Assembly (NCBI GenBank): GCA_965371945.1
Contig: CBDVAK010000012.1
Location: forward strand, 1-24,601
Source: CBDVAK01 sp965371945
GTDB taxonomy: Bacteria > Pseudomonadota > Gammaproteobacteria > Competibacterales > JAHEDQ01
Length of the DNA: 24,601 nucleotides
Direction: 5' to 3'
A program made the translations under genes and the position numbers. Each line of letters begins with the position of its first letter. Within the stretch, counting starts at the first letter, position 1. The notes under the pieces were generated by a model. It was not told the DNA's origin, did no database searches, and saw only the letters and a list, made by a program, of their open reading frames with translations. Below, one piece after another: positions 8,649 to 15,875 of the stretch.

Positions 8649-9311
8649 CTACAACTCACCCCAGCCGCGCCGCTTCTTCCAGCGCACGCGCGGGATCAAG
8701 ACCCCGAGCAGCATACCGCCGAATAGCACCAGTGAGCCGGCCACGAACCAGTCCCGGTCACTGTTGTCGCTGAGTGACATGTTCTCCTGCTGCGCCAGCT
8801 GCAGGTCGCGCTCCAGGTTGACCACTTTCACCTGCAGCTCCTGGTTTTCCTGTTCGATCGCCAGGGTTGAAGCCGCGGTGCGCCGGATCTGGGTCAGCTC
8901 CTTGGTCAGGCGGCGGTTGGTCTGATTGAGTTCGCCCCTGGCCTTCTCGGTGGCGCTGCCCTTTGATTGCGACTCGCTCAAAGTGGCTTTGAGTTGGGCG
9001 TTCTCCTCCAGGGCCGTGGTCAGTTCCGATTTGGCACTGGCAACCTGATTGCGGGCGGATGGTTCGTTATTGAGGTAGCGGGAAAGTATCCAGGCTGCCG
9101 AGCCGTTGCCGAACTGGATTCTGCTGTAACCGTCCTTCTCCTCGACGACCGTGACCTTGGTGCCGCTTTCGAGCATGCGCACGATACGGAAGCCGGTACC
9201 GGGTCCGGTGCGGGCCTCCAGACGCAGCTGATCGGTCACGTAACGGGTGGTCTGGGCCTGGGCGAGTGCACCGAGCAGTAGCAGCAGCACGATCAAAGCG
9301 TATTTTTTCAT
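8649..9311 (-). CDS. ygiM: YgiM-like SH3-domain membrane protein
   Basis: The 220-residue product has a cleavable-looking signal peptide (MKKYALIVLLLLLGALAQAQ). A bacterial SH3-like domain follows at about residues 22-82 (TRYVTDQLRLEARTGPGTGF, then VVEEKDGYSRIQFGNGSAAW). Next is a long coiled coil (about 90-180, rich in Glu/Gln/Leu), a C-terminal transmembrane helix (WFVAGSLVLFGGMLLGVLIP) and a basic cytoplasmic tail. This layout is that of the TIGR04211/YgiM family. In E. coli ygiM adjoins cca; here it lies in the same neighbourhood. SH3-like domains of this type often meet cell-wall components, so a role in the envelope is likely but unproven. The symbol is given on architecture and synteny. 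Confidence 0.8.
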   Translation of the reverse strand: MKKYALIVLLLLLGALAQAQTTRYVTDQLRLEARTGPGTGFRIVRMLESGTKVTVVEEKDGYSRIQFGNGSAAWILSRYLNNEPSARNQVASAKSELTTALEENAQLKATLSESQSKGSATEKARGELNQTNRRLTKELTQIRRTAASTLAIEQENQELQVKVVNLERDLQLAQQENMSLSDNSDRDWFVAGSLVLFGGMLLGVLIPRVRWKKRRGWGEL

Positions 9312-9356
9312 CGATTCACAGTAATTGTGGGAACCGGCAGGGTTGCCGTAGCCGCG

Positions 9357-9386
9357 ATTCTAACCAAATGCGCTTGTTCATGAACA
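9357..9386 (-). promoter_or_regulatory. -10-like hexamer and 12-bp palindrome upstream of ygiM
   Basis: On the minus strand TAGAAT (9362-9357) lies about 46 bases upstream of the ygiM-like ATG. A perfect palindrome TGTTCA/TGAACA (9375-9386) falls where a -35 element would be. It is not a LexA box, since the spacing is wrong. A small GCCAC/GTGGC hairpin (9405-9418) lies between this and the upstream pteridine-reductase gene. Confidence 0.35.
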
Positions 9387-9461
9387 GATCAAGACCCTCT
9401 CAGGGCCACGCCTGTGGCTCAAATTGAGAAAACCCAGCCGAAATCGGGTATGCCGCCACAC

Positions 9462-10232
9462 TCACATATTGAGGCTGCGGCCACCGTCGACGGTCACGAT
9501 CTGGCCGGTCACGTAGGGCGCCTGCAGGGCCAGAAAGGTGACCATGCCGGCGACGTCGGTGGTTGTTCCCGCACGACCCATGGGTATTTTGGCGAGAATC
9601 TCTGTCCGCTGTGTGGTGCTGTCGTGTGATTCGGGCCCGGACTCGGGCCAGAGTATAGCGCCGGGCGAGACACCGTTGACCCTGATTGTTGGCGCCAGAT
9701 CATGGGCCAGCGAGCGGGTCAACATCGCCAACGCTGCTTTTGAAGAACAATACAGCGGGTGATTTGCCAGCGGGCGCTCCGCGTAGACATCGATGATATT
9801 GACGATACTGCCGGAGCGTTCGCGCAAGGTGGCGAGTGCTGCCTGGCAGAGAAAGAAGGGCGCCTTGAGATTGGATTCGAGAATCCTCTCCCAGGTCGCG
9901 TGATCGACCGCACCCACCGGGGTGGGTTCGAACACCGACGCATTGTTGACCAGCACATCCAGTCCGCCGAATCGCTGGCAGCTTGCGGCCACCAGGTCGG
10001 TCAGCTCCTGCTGGCGTCGCAGATCCGCTTTGAGCAGTAGTGTGGAGCCTGGCCGATGTGTCTCCAGTCGCCTCGCCAGTTGCTCGGCCTCGGCGCGGGA
10101 GGATCGGTAGTGCAGCACAACGTTCAGCCCCGCCTGGTGGAGGTCGGTGGCAATCGCCGCGCCCAACCGCCGCGCCGCGCCGGTCACCAGCGCGGTTTTG
10201 CCGGCTGCCGATGTCGCTGTGTTATGGTTCAC
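9462..10232 (-). CDS. Pteridine reductase-like SDR (FolM/PTR1 type)
   Basis: This 256-residue short-chain dehydrogenase has the variant cofactor motif TGAARRLG (residues 17-24), which marks NADPH-using pteridine reductases instead of the usual TGxxxGxG. It also has NNAS (96-99). Its active site is Asp148, Tyr161 and Lys165 in IIDVYAERPLANHPLYCSSK. The aspartate replaces the normal SDR serine, with the same 13- and 4-residue spacing as in PTR1. Such enzymes reduce dihydropterins or dihydrofolate to the tetrahydro form. The start is a GTG at 10232. The folB-folK neighbours support a folate or pterin role. The exact substrate (dihydromonapterin as for E. coli FolM, or other pterins) cannot be told. 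Confidence 0.82.
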   Translation of the reverse strand: MNHNTATSAAGKTALVTGAARRLGAAIATDLHQAGLNVVLHYRSSRAEAEQLARRLETHRPGSTLLLKADLRRQQELTDLVAASCQRFGGLDVLVNNASVFEPTPVGAVDHATWERILESNLKAPFFLCQAALATLRERSGSIVNIIDVYAERPLANHPLYCSSKAALAMLTRSLAHDLAPTIRVNGVSPGAILWPESGPESHDSTTQRTEILAKIPMGRAGTTTDVAGMVTFLALQAPYVTGQIVTVDGGRSLNM

Positions 10233-10289
10233 GGCCTTTTTGCCCCCGTATCGTCCCGCGTGATTCTATACCGGTCTGAGAGAGAAGCC

Positions 10290-11501
10290 ATGCCACAGGA
10301 TATGGTGACCGGCCTGCCGGCACCCGACGCATTGTCGCTGGCTCACGCTGAGCGGGTCGCAGCCTCGATTCGTGGCGCTATCCAAGCGGCCGGTGGCAGC
10401 ATCGATTTTTCCCGGTTCATGGAACTGGCGCTCTATGCTCCGGGGCTGGGTTACTACACTGCGGGCACCCGCAAGTTCGGTGACGGTGGTGATTTCGTCA
10501 CCGCACCGGAGATCTCACCGTTGTTCTCGCGCTGTCTGGCGCGGCAGGTGGCGGAAATCATGCGCCACACCGGCATTTCGACCGTGCTCGAGTTCGGCGC
10601 GGGTTCGGGTGTTATGGCGGTTGATCTGTTGCAGGAGCTGCAGGCGCTGAAATGCGTTCCCGAGCGCTACCTGATCATCGAGGTGAGCGCAGACCTGCGC
10701 GAGCGTCAGCAAACGTTGATACAGCAGCGCCTGCCCCTGCTGGGCGGACGAGTGAGCTGGCTGGAAAAGTTGCCGGGCATCGCCATCGACGCCGTGGTGC
10801 TGGCCAACGAAGTTCTGGACGCAATGCCGGCGCGGCGGTTCCGAATGGTATCGGGTCGGGCCTGGCCCTTGCACGTGGCCTGTGAAGGTGATGGCTTTCG
10901 CTGGTGTCTGGGACCTGTTGATCCCGAACTGGCGACAGCGGTCGCCACGCTGGAGCAACAGCTGGGGCGGGGACTGAGTGATGGCTACGAATCGGAAATC
11001 TGCCAATGGCCGGGACCCTGGCTGGAAGCATTGGCTACCACCATCGACAACGGCGTCATGCTGCTGATCGACTACGGTTATGAACGCGCGGATTACTATC
11101 ACCCGCAGCGCAGCGGTGGCACCCTGGTCTGCCACTACCGCCATCGTGTGCACGCTGACCCCCTGGTTTATCCCGGCTTGCAGGACATCACCGTAAGCCT
11201 CGACTTCGACGCGGTGACGGATGCCGCGCGGGCCTGTGGATGGCAGGTTCTGGGCTATACCAACCAGAACTGGTTTTTGTTTGGTTGCGGGTTGGATGCG
11301 CTGGTCGGTGAATCCGACCCGACCGATGCGCGCGCGCATCTGCAACTGACCCGTCAGGTCAAGATCCTGACGTTACCCGGAGAGATGGGCGAGCGTTTCC
11401 GCGTGCTCGGCCTCGGCAAGGGGGTGGATTTTCCGTTGCGGGGATTCTCGATGCGGGATCAGCGCCCGCGTCTGGCAATGTCCGGGGAGCAACCGCGTTG
11501 A
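10290..11501 (+). CDS. MidA-family SAM-dependent methyltransferase
   Basis: The 403-residue protein belongs to the MidA/NDUFAF7 methyltransferase family. It carries the substrate-side motif MELALYAPGLGYYTAG, then FGDGGDFVTAPEISPLF, the SAM-binding loop VLEFGAGSGVMAVDLL, the family signature VVLANEVLDAMPARRF, and later MLLIDYGYERADYYHPQRSGGTL. Mitochondrial NDUFAF7 methylates an arginine of a complex I subunit; the bacterial substrate is unknown. The frame is open upstream to 10056, but the ATG at 10290 with GAGAGAGAAG just before it is the credible start. The upstream part lies opposite the pteridine reductase. Its stop overlaps the uppP start (TTGA), so the two are translated together. Confidence 0.88.
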   Translation: MPQDMVTGLPAPDALSLAHAERVAASIRGAIQAAGGSIDFSRFMELALYAPGLGYYTAGTRKFGDGGDFVTAPEISPLFSRCLARQVAEIMRHTGISTVLEFGAGSGVMAVDLLQELQALKCVPERYLIIEVSADLRERQQTLIQQRLPLLGGRVSWLEKLPGIAIDAVVLANEVLDAMPARRFRMVSGRAWPLHVACEGDGFRWCLGPVDPELATAVATLEQQLGRGLSDGYESEICQWPGPWLEALATTIDNGVMLLIDYGYERADYYHPQRSGGTLVCHYRHRVHADPLVYPGLQDITVSLDFDAVTDAARACGWQVLGYTNQNWFLFGCGLDALVGESDPTDARAHLQLTRQVKILTLPGEMGERFRVLGLGKGVDFPLRGFSMRDQRPRLAMSGEQPR

Positions 11502-12295
11502 GTGATCTGCAACTGTTGGTACTGGCCATCGTACAGGGCATTACCGAGTTTCTGCCGATTTCGAGTTCCGCGCACCTGATTCTGGTGCCCAGGCTGCTGG
11601 GCTGGCCGGACCAGGGTCTGGCGTTCGATGTTTCGGTGCATGTGGGCACTCTCAGCGCCGTGGTGTGGTATTTCCGTGATGAACTGTGGGTTATGACACG
11701 GGACTGGTTTGCGTCGCTGGTACAACGCCGCCAGACTGGTGACAGCCGCCTGGCCTGGGCGGTGATCGTAGGCACGATACCGGTGGGTGTGGTTGGTCTG
11801 TTGTTCGGCGACCTGGTGGAAACCTGGTTGCGTTCGCCGCTGGTGATCGCGGCCACCACCTTGTTGTTCGGCCTGCTGCTGTGGTGGAGTGACCGAACGG
11901 GCCACGGCCAACGCAGCGAACATCAACTGCGCTGGCGAGACATCTGGGTCATCGGCTGTGCCCAGGCACTGGCCCTGGTGCCGGGAACCTCGCGTTCCGG
12001 TATCACCATGACCGCCGGTTTGATGCTGGGGCTGGATCGTAACGGTGCGGCACGTTTCTCGTTTCTGTTGTCGATCCCGGTGATTGTGCTGGCGGGTGGT
12101 TTGAAGACCCTGGAGCTGATCGGCTCCGATGCCGCGGTGGACTGGCGCTCGCTGCTATTGGGAGCGTTGCTGTCTGCGCTCAGCGCTTATTTGTGCATCC
12201 ACCTGTTTCTCAAATTATTGCAGCGGCTGGGTATGACGCCATTCGTGATTTACCGGCTGCTGCTCGGTGCCTTTCTGCTGGTGGTATTCTGGTGA
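11498..12295 (+). CDS. uppP: Undecaprenyl-diphosphate phosphatase UppP (BacA)
   Basis: This 265-residue polytopic inner-membrane protein removes a phosphate from undecaprenyl pyrophosphate, recycling the lipid carrier for peptidoglycan and other polymers. It also gives bacitracin tolerance. Both catalytic motifs are present: the Glu-rich VQGITEFLPISSSAHLIL near the N-terminus and LVPGTSRSGITMTAGLMLGL in the second half, followed by RFSFLLSIPVI. The start is a TTG at 11498, overlapping the stop of the upstream methyltransferase gene by four bases. Its 3' end overlaps the convergent cca gene by 46 bases. In E. coli uppP also lies between folB and cca. Confidence 0.95.
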   Translation: MSDLQLLVLAIVQGITEFLPISSSAHLILVPRLLGWPDQGLAFDVSVHVGTLSAVVWYFRDELWVMTRDWFASLVQRRQTGDSRLAWAVIVGTIPVGVVGLLFGDLVETWLRSPLVIAATTLLFGLLLWWSDRTGHGQRSEHQLRWRDIWVIGCAQALALVPGTSRSGITMTAGLMLGLDRNGAARFSFLLSIPVIVLAGGLKTLELIGSDAAVDWRSLLLGALLSALSAYLCIHLFLKLLQRLGMTPFVIYRLLLGAFLLVVFW

Positions 12296-13530
12296 CCGTC
12301 ATCGGGGAATTGCCTGCGTGCCTCGCGAATACGCCGTAACCTGGTCTCGCGCATGGCTTCGCCTATGGCCACACCCTTGAGTCCGGCCGCCACGAACTCG
12401 CTTGCCTGCACGGCCGCCGCGGCCGCATACACCGCGCGTAACAGCGCGACCTGCGGATAGGCACGGTCCTGCAAACCGGTGCGTCCACGCGCATCGGCTT
12501 CGCAAGCCTGCAGAAACTCCCCGAGACGCTGCTCGGATCGAAACGCGCCCAGCGCCTCCAGCAGATTCAGCAACGTGGTGGCGCGAAGTTCAAGGGCCCG
12601 GTGGCAATGGCTGTGATAGCGTGCCACCAGCACCGCCAGATCACGCCAGTCATTAGGGATTCGCAACCGCAGGCACAATGCGGTCACCAGTTTCGCGCTG
12701 CGTTTTTCGTGGCCGATGTGACGGGGCCATTCGGACTTCGGTGTCGTGCCCTTGCCGAGATCATGCACCAGCGCCGCGAACCGCACCCGGCCCCCGGCGC
12801 CGGTAGCAGCCGCCTGCCGCAAAACCATCAGGGTATGTACGCCAGTGTCGATTTCGGGGTGATGGCGGGGCGGTTGGGGGACCCCGAACAAGCGCTCGAT
12901 TTCAGGAAACACCCGGGCCAGGGCTCCGCACTCCCGTAACACTTCGATGAATCGCCAGGGCGCGGGTTCGAGCAGCGCCCGGCGGGTTTCCGCCCATACC
13001 CTTTCGGCCACCAGGTGATCGACTTCGCCGCAGGCCACCATGTCACGCATCAACTGCATGGTTTCCGGCGCAACCTCGAAGCCGAACCCGTCGTAGCGCG
13101 CCACAAAGCGGGCCACCCGCAGTATCCGCACCGGGTCTTCGGAAAATGCAGCCGAGACATGACGTAACTTCCGTCCCTGCAGGTCTTGCAAACCACCGTA
13201 TGGGTCGATTAGTTCGCCCGTGTCCTGGTCACGAGCCATGGCGTTGATGGTGAGATCGCGCCGCTGCAGGTCTTCCTTCAGAGTGACATCGGGGTCGGCG
13301 CGCAAGGTGAAACCGTGGTATCCCGGGGCCGTCTTGATTTCAGTACGCGCCAGCGCATGCTCTTCACCGGTGGTTGGGTGCAGGAACACGGGGAAATCCT
13401 TGCCGACTTGGCGGAAACCCTGCGCCAGGAGTTGTCCGGCGGTGGCGCCCAACACCACCCAGTCGCGCTCACCAGTGGGGCGCCCCAACAGGGCATCACG
13501 CACCGCGCCACCGACCAGGTACTTTTTCAT
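12250..13530 (-). CDS. cca: Multifunctional CCA tRNA nucleotidyltransferase
   Basis: The enzyme adds or repairs the 3' CCA of tRNAs. The head domain has YLVGGAVRDALLG, ERDWVVLGAT, and EDLQRRDLTINAMA. The neck holds DPVRILRVARFVARY. The HD phosphohydrolase domain of the gammaproteobacterial multifunctional enzyme is present (HPEIDTGVHTLMVLRQAA, then ALVHDLGKG). Residue 21 is Glu where E. coli CCA has the first of its two catalytic aspartates (Asp21, Asp23); Asp23 is kept. At 426 residues it is slightly longer than the E. coli enzyme. The extra tail is encoded opposite the uppP 3' end. The ATG at 13530 gives the conserved start. Confidence 0.94.
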   Translation of the reverse strand: MKKYLVGGAVRDALLGRPTGERDWVVLGATAGQLLAQGFRQVGKDFPVFLHPTTGEEHALARTEIKTAPGYHGFTLRADPDVTLKEDLQRRDLTINAMARDQDTGELIDPYGGLQDLQGRKLRHVSAAFSEDPVRILRVARFVARYDGFGFEVAPETMQLMRDMVACGEVDHLVAERVWAETRRALLEPAPWRFIEVLRECGALARVFPEIERLFGVPQPPRHHPEIDTGVHTLMVLRQAAATGAGGRVRFAALVHDLGKGTTPKSEWPRHIGHEKRSAKLVTALCLRLRIPNDWRDLAVLVARYHSHCHRALELRATTLLNLLEALGAFRSEQRLGEFLQACEADARGRTGLQDRAYPQVALLRAVYAAAAAVQASEFVAAGLKGVAIGEAMRETRLRRIREARRQFPDDGHQNTTSRKAPSSSR

Positions 13531-13706
13531 GTCCGGCGGCCTGAGCGCATATCGACAGGATGGATCGGCGTTGCAAAAGGGGAGATTATTGTTGCGCCGT
13601 CCCTTTGCACGGTGATGGGCTCGACGGCGAGCGTGTCCGAGTCGGAATTTGCGATCATTTGAGGCGAATAGTCATGCTACTGAATAAAAACCACCGGCAA
13701 GTATGG

Positions 13707-13758
13707 CCAATCAGATTGGTCTGAAACAGACGGGTCCGTTCCCGGACAGCCTGTCGGG
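13707..13758 (+). repeat. Row of short inverted repeats before the lipoprotein peptidase
   Basis: Three perfect 5-bp hairpins occur nearly end to end: CCAAT-CAG-ATTGG (13707-13719), GTCTG-AAA-CAGAC (13719-13731) and GTCCG-TTCC-CGGAC (13734-13747). A GACAG-C-CTGTC palindrome (13745-13755), inside a larger CCC/GGG pairing, follows and ends four bases before the next gene. They could form a structured leader RNA or be remnants of a repeat. The rest of the 13531-13761 gap shows no gene. Confidence 0.4.
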
Positions 13759-13761
13759 CTC

Positions 13762-14847
13762 ATGACGATGAAGCTTAGCAAAGGCGCTGGTGTTGCGTTG
13801 GCTGCACTGTTGTTGCTGTCCGTGTCAGGGTGCACCTCGCTGGATTACTACCGACAGGCAGTATCAGGGCAGTTGGAAGTCGTCGGCAAGCGTGAACCGG
13901 TTCCACAATTGATCGATTCTGCGCAGACGCCCGAGGGCCTGCGTGCTCGTCTACTGCGGTTACAGCGTATGCGTGATTTCGCCAGTGCCGAACTGGCGTT
14001 GCCGGACAATGGCAGTTATCGCAGCTATGCTGATCTTGGCCGCCCCTATCTGGTTTGGAACGTGTTCGCCGCTCCTGAATTCTCGCTGCAGGCCAGGGAA
14101 TGGTGCTACTGGCTGGTCGGGTGCCTCGATTATCGCGGCTATTTTGATCCCGCCGAAGCACAATCGCAGGCTGAAATGCTACGCGCCACGGGCCTCGAGG
14201 TGTGGGTGGGTGGCGTACCCGCGTATTCGACACTGGGTTGGTTCGACGATCCTTTGCTCAACACCTTCATCGACTGGCCAGAGGGGCGGTTGGCGGAACT
14301 GATCTTCCACGAACTGGCCCACCAGCGGCTCTATGTCGCTGGTGACACCACTTTCAACGAATCATTCGCCACCACCGTCGGCCGCCTCGGGGCTTTGCGC
14401 TGGCTGAGTGCCGCCGGTGAAGCCGGTGCCCGGCAGGCATATCTCGATGCCGGGGCCCGTCGGGACAGCTTTCTCGAGCTGGTCGGCAAAACCCGGGATC
14501 GCCTCGATGAGATCTATGGTTCAGGACAGGATCAAAACACACTGCGTGCGCGCAAGCGCGATGTGCTGAACGAGCTCGACCATCGCTATCAACGCTGGCG
14601 GCAGGATTGGGGTGGCGTGTCCGGATACGACGCGGTGATCGCTGACGGGCCCAACAATGCCTGGTTTGCGGCGCTATCGGCCTATACGGCGGAGGTTCCG
14701 GCCTTCGAGGCGCTGTTTCTCATGTCGGGCCAGGATTTTGCGGCTTTCTATGTTCGTGTCGACGAGTACGCGGCATTGGACCCGGAGGAGCGCAGACGAG
14801 AGCTGGCACAGCTTGGGGCTCAGCCCCGTCGGGCGGCGCGCCGGTAA
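13762..14847 (+). CDS. Lipoprotein zinc metallopeptidase, putative aminopeptidase family
   Basis: The 361-residue protein has a lipoprotein signal peptide with lipobox LSVSGC (lipidated Cys24). It matches the proteobacterial 'putative aminopeptidase' family (PF10023). The zinc site is HELAHQ at 183-188 (His183, Glu184, His187), with Glu200 in FNESFAT as the likely third ligand. This is a gluzincin-like layout. The family's WPEGRLAELIFHELAHQRLY context is intact. It is expected to be anchored to a membrane facing the periplasm; the substrate is unknown. The start could be 13762 or the ATG at 13768; no Shine-Dalgarno sequence is obvious and a run of hairpins precedes it. The last 28 bases overlap the convergent SDR gene. 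Confidence 0.82.
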   Translation: MTMKLSKGAGVALAALLLLSVSGCTSLDYYRQAVSGQLEVVGKREPVPQLIDSAQTPEGLRARLLRLQRMRDFASAELALPDNGSYRSYADLGRPYLVWNVFAAPEFSLQAREWCYWLVGCLDYRGYFDPAEAQSQAEMLRATGLEVWVGGVPAYSTLGWFDDPLLNTFIDWPEGRLAELIFHELAHQRLYVAGDTTFNESFATTVGRLGALRWLSAAGEAGARQAYLDAGARRDSFLELVGKTRDRLDEIYGSGQDQNTLRARKRDVLNELDHRYQRWRQDWGGVSGYDAVIADGPNNAWFAALSAYTAEVPAFEALFLMSGQDFAAFYVRVDEYAALDPEERRRELAQLGAQPRRAARR

Positions 14848-15773
14848 CCCTGGTATCTACCCCGCTGGCTGTGGCCGCTGAAGCAGGCCGGCATCACCGT
14901 CTCGATCGCGGCAGGCTCGATTCCGAGCATCGCAAAACCATCGCTGTGGCAAACACTGTCCACCGCCATCGAGCGGACATTGTCGGGCGTCAGCGGCTTG
15001 CCGGGAAAGAACTGCAGTACTTTGGCCATCGAGCGAGACAGTCCGTCGCCCAGGGCGACCACCCGACTATGACTGCCGGTCAGTTGGGCCGTATAGCGCA
15101 CCAGTTCCAGTAGTGTATAGCTCTCGGGGCCACACAGTTCCAGCCGCTTGCCGGTCACCGCGGGAGTTTCCAGTGCGGTGACAAAGGCATTCGCCACGTC
15201 GGCCACCCACACCGGTGCAAAGCGACTGCCGGCACAGGCCAGTGGCACGATCGGGGCGCTGCGAAGCAAGCCCGCGAAACGGTTGAAGAAACTGTCGTCG
15301 CTGCCAAAGATCACCGAAGGCCGGAAACTGGTCACGGCGGTTCGGGCTCCAGCCAGATGCATGATATCTTCGCCTTGGCCGCGGCTGCGCAGATACTCGC
15401 TGGCGCCGTTGGCGGTGTCCGCATTGAGCGCACTCATGTGCAACAGCCGTTTGACATGGGCATCCATGCAGGCATCGGCGACTTGGCGTGGAAACTCCAC
15501 GTGAATATCCCGGAAAGTATTTTTTCCGGATTCATTGAGGATTCCGGGTAAAAATATCACAGCGTCCACGGTTCGAAAATGACGCACCAGTTCGGTACTG
15601 TCGCGCATATCGGCGCCGACGACCTGTACCGAGGGATACACCAGATTGGCACGGTGACGTTCGGGCCGGCGCGCAAGCACACGGACCGTTCTGCCACTGT
15701 TGGCCAGACGCGCCACCAAGTGGTGGCCCACGAAACCGGTGCCTCCCAGAACACAGACGCTTTCAATTCTCAT
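14820..15773 (-). CDS. NDUFA9-like atypical SDR (NAD(P)-binding)
   Basis: The 317-residue protein is an extended/atypical short-chain dehydrogenase, with an N-terminal dinucleotide-binding motif VLGGTGFVGHHL (Gly10, Gly13, Gly16) and later RPSVIFGSDDSFFNRFAGLL and PVWVADVANAFVTALE. This is the pattern of the 'complex I NDUFA9 subunit family' proteins of proteobacteria. The usual YxxxK catalytic pair reads Tyr127-x3-Arg131. A classical oxidoreductase activity is therefore doubtful, and a structural or ubiquinone-related role is possible. No activity is assigned. It is divergent from the TauE/SafE gene and convergent with the peptidase, whose 3' end it overlaps. Confidence 0.75.
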   Translation of the reverse strand: MRIESVCVLGGTGFVGHHLVARLANSGRTVRVLARRPERHRANLVYPSVQVVGADMRDSTELVRHFRTVDAVIFLPGILNESGKNTFRDIHVEFPRQVADACMDAHVKRLLHMSALNADTANGASEYLRSRGQGEDIMHLAGARTAVTSFRPSVIFGSDDSFFNRFAGLLRSAPIVPLACAGSRFAPVWVADVANAFVTALETPAVTGKRLELCGPESYTLLELVRYTAQLTGSHSRVVALGDGLSRSMAKVLQFFPGKPLTPDNVRSMAVDSVCHSDGFAMLGIEPAAIETVMPACFSGHSQRGRYQGYRRAARRG

Positions 15774-15806
15774 GAGCTATCGCTGATAATCCCGTGCATC
15801 GTTCCG

Positions 15807-15825
15807 TTGCACAATTCCCGTGCAA
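15807..15825. promoter_or_regulatory. Inverted repeat in the SDR/exporter intergenic region
   Basis: TTGCAC and GTGCAA form a perfect 6-bp inverted repeat around seven bases, about 50 bases upstream of the TauE/SafE gene and 34 bases upstream of the divergent SDR start. A -10-like TAAAAT is at 15837-15842. It has the size of a dimeric regulator site. The regulator is unknown. Confidence 0.35.
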
Positions 15826-15875
15826 GGTCACAACCCTAAAATACCACGAAACCGGGTAATCACCACGTTGGAGGA

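Noticed and set aside
9374..9387. Possible LexA (SOS) box at the TGTTCATGAACA palindrome
   Set aside because: The CTGT-N8-ACAG spacing of gammaproteobacterial LexA sites is not met; here the gap is six bases.
10056..10289. Upstream extension of the MidA-type methyltransferase
   Set aside because: It lies opposite the pteridine reductase gene, is not conserved, and a good ribosome site precedes the ATG at 10290.
10515..11345. 276-codon minus-strand frame opposite the methyltransferase gene
   Set aside because: Fully antisense to conserved coding sequence, with no recognisable motif.
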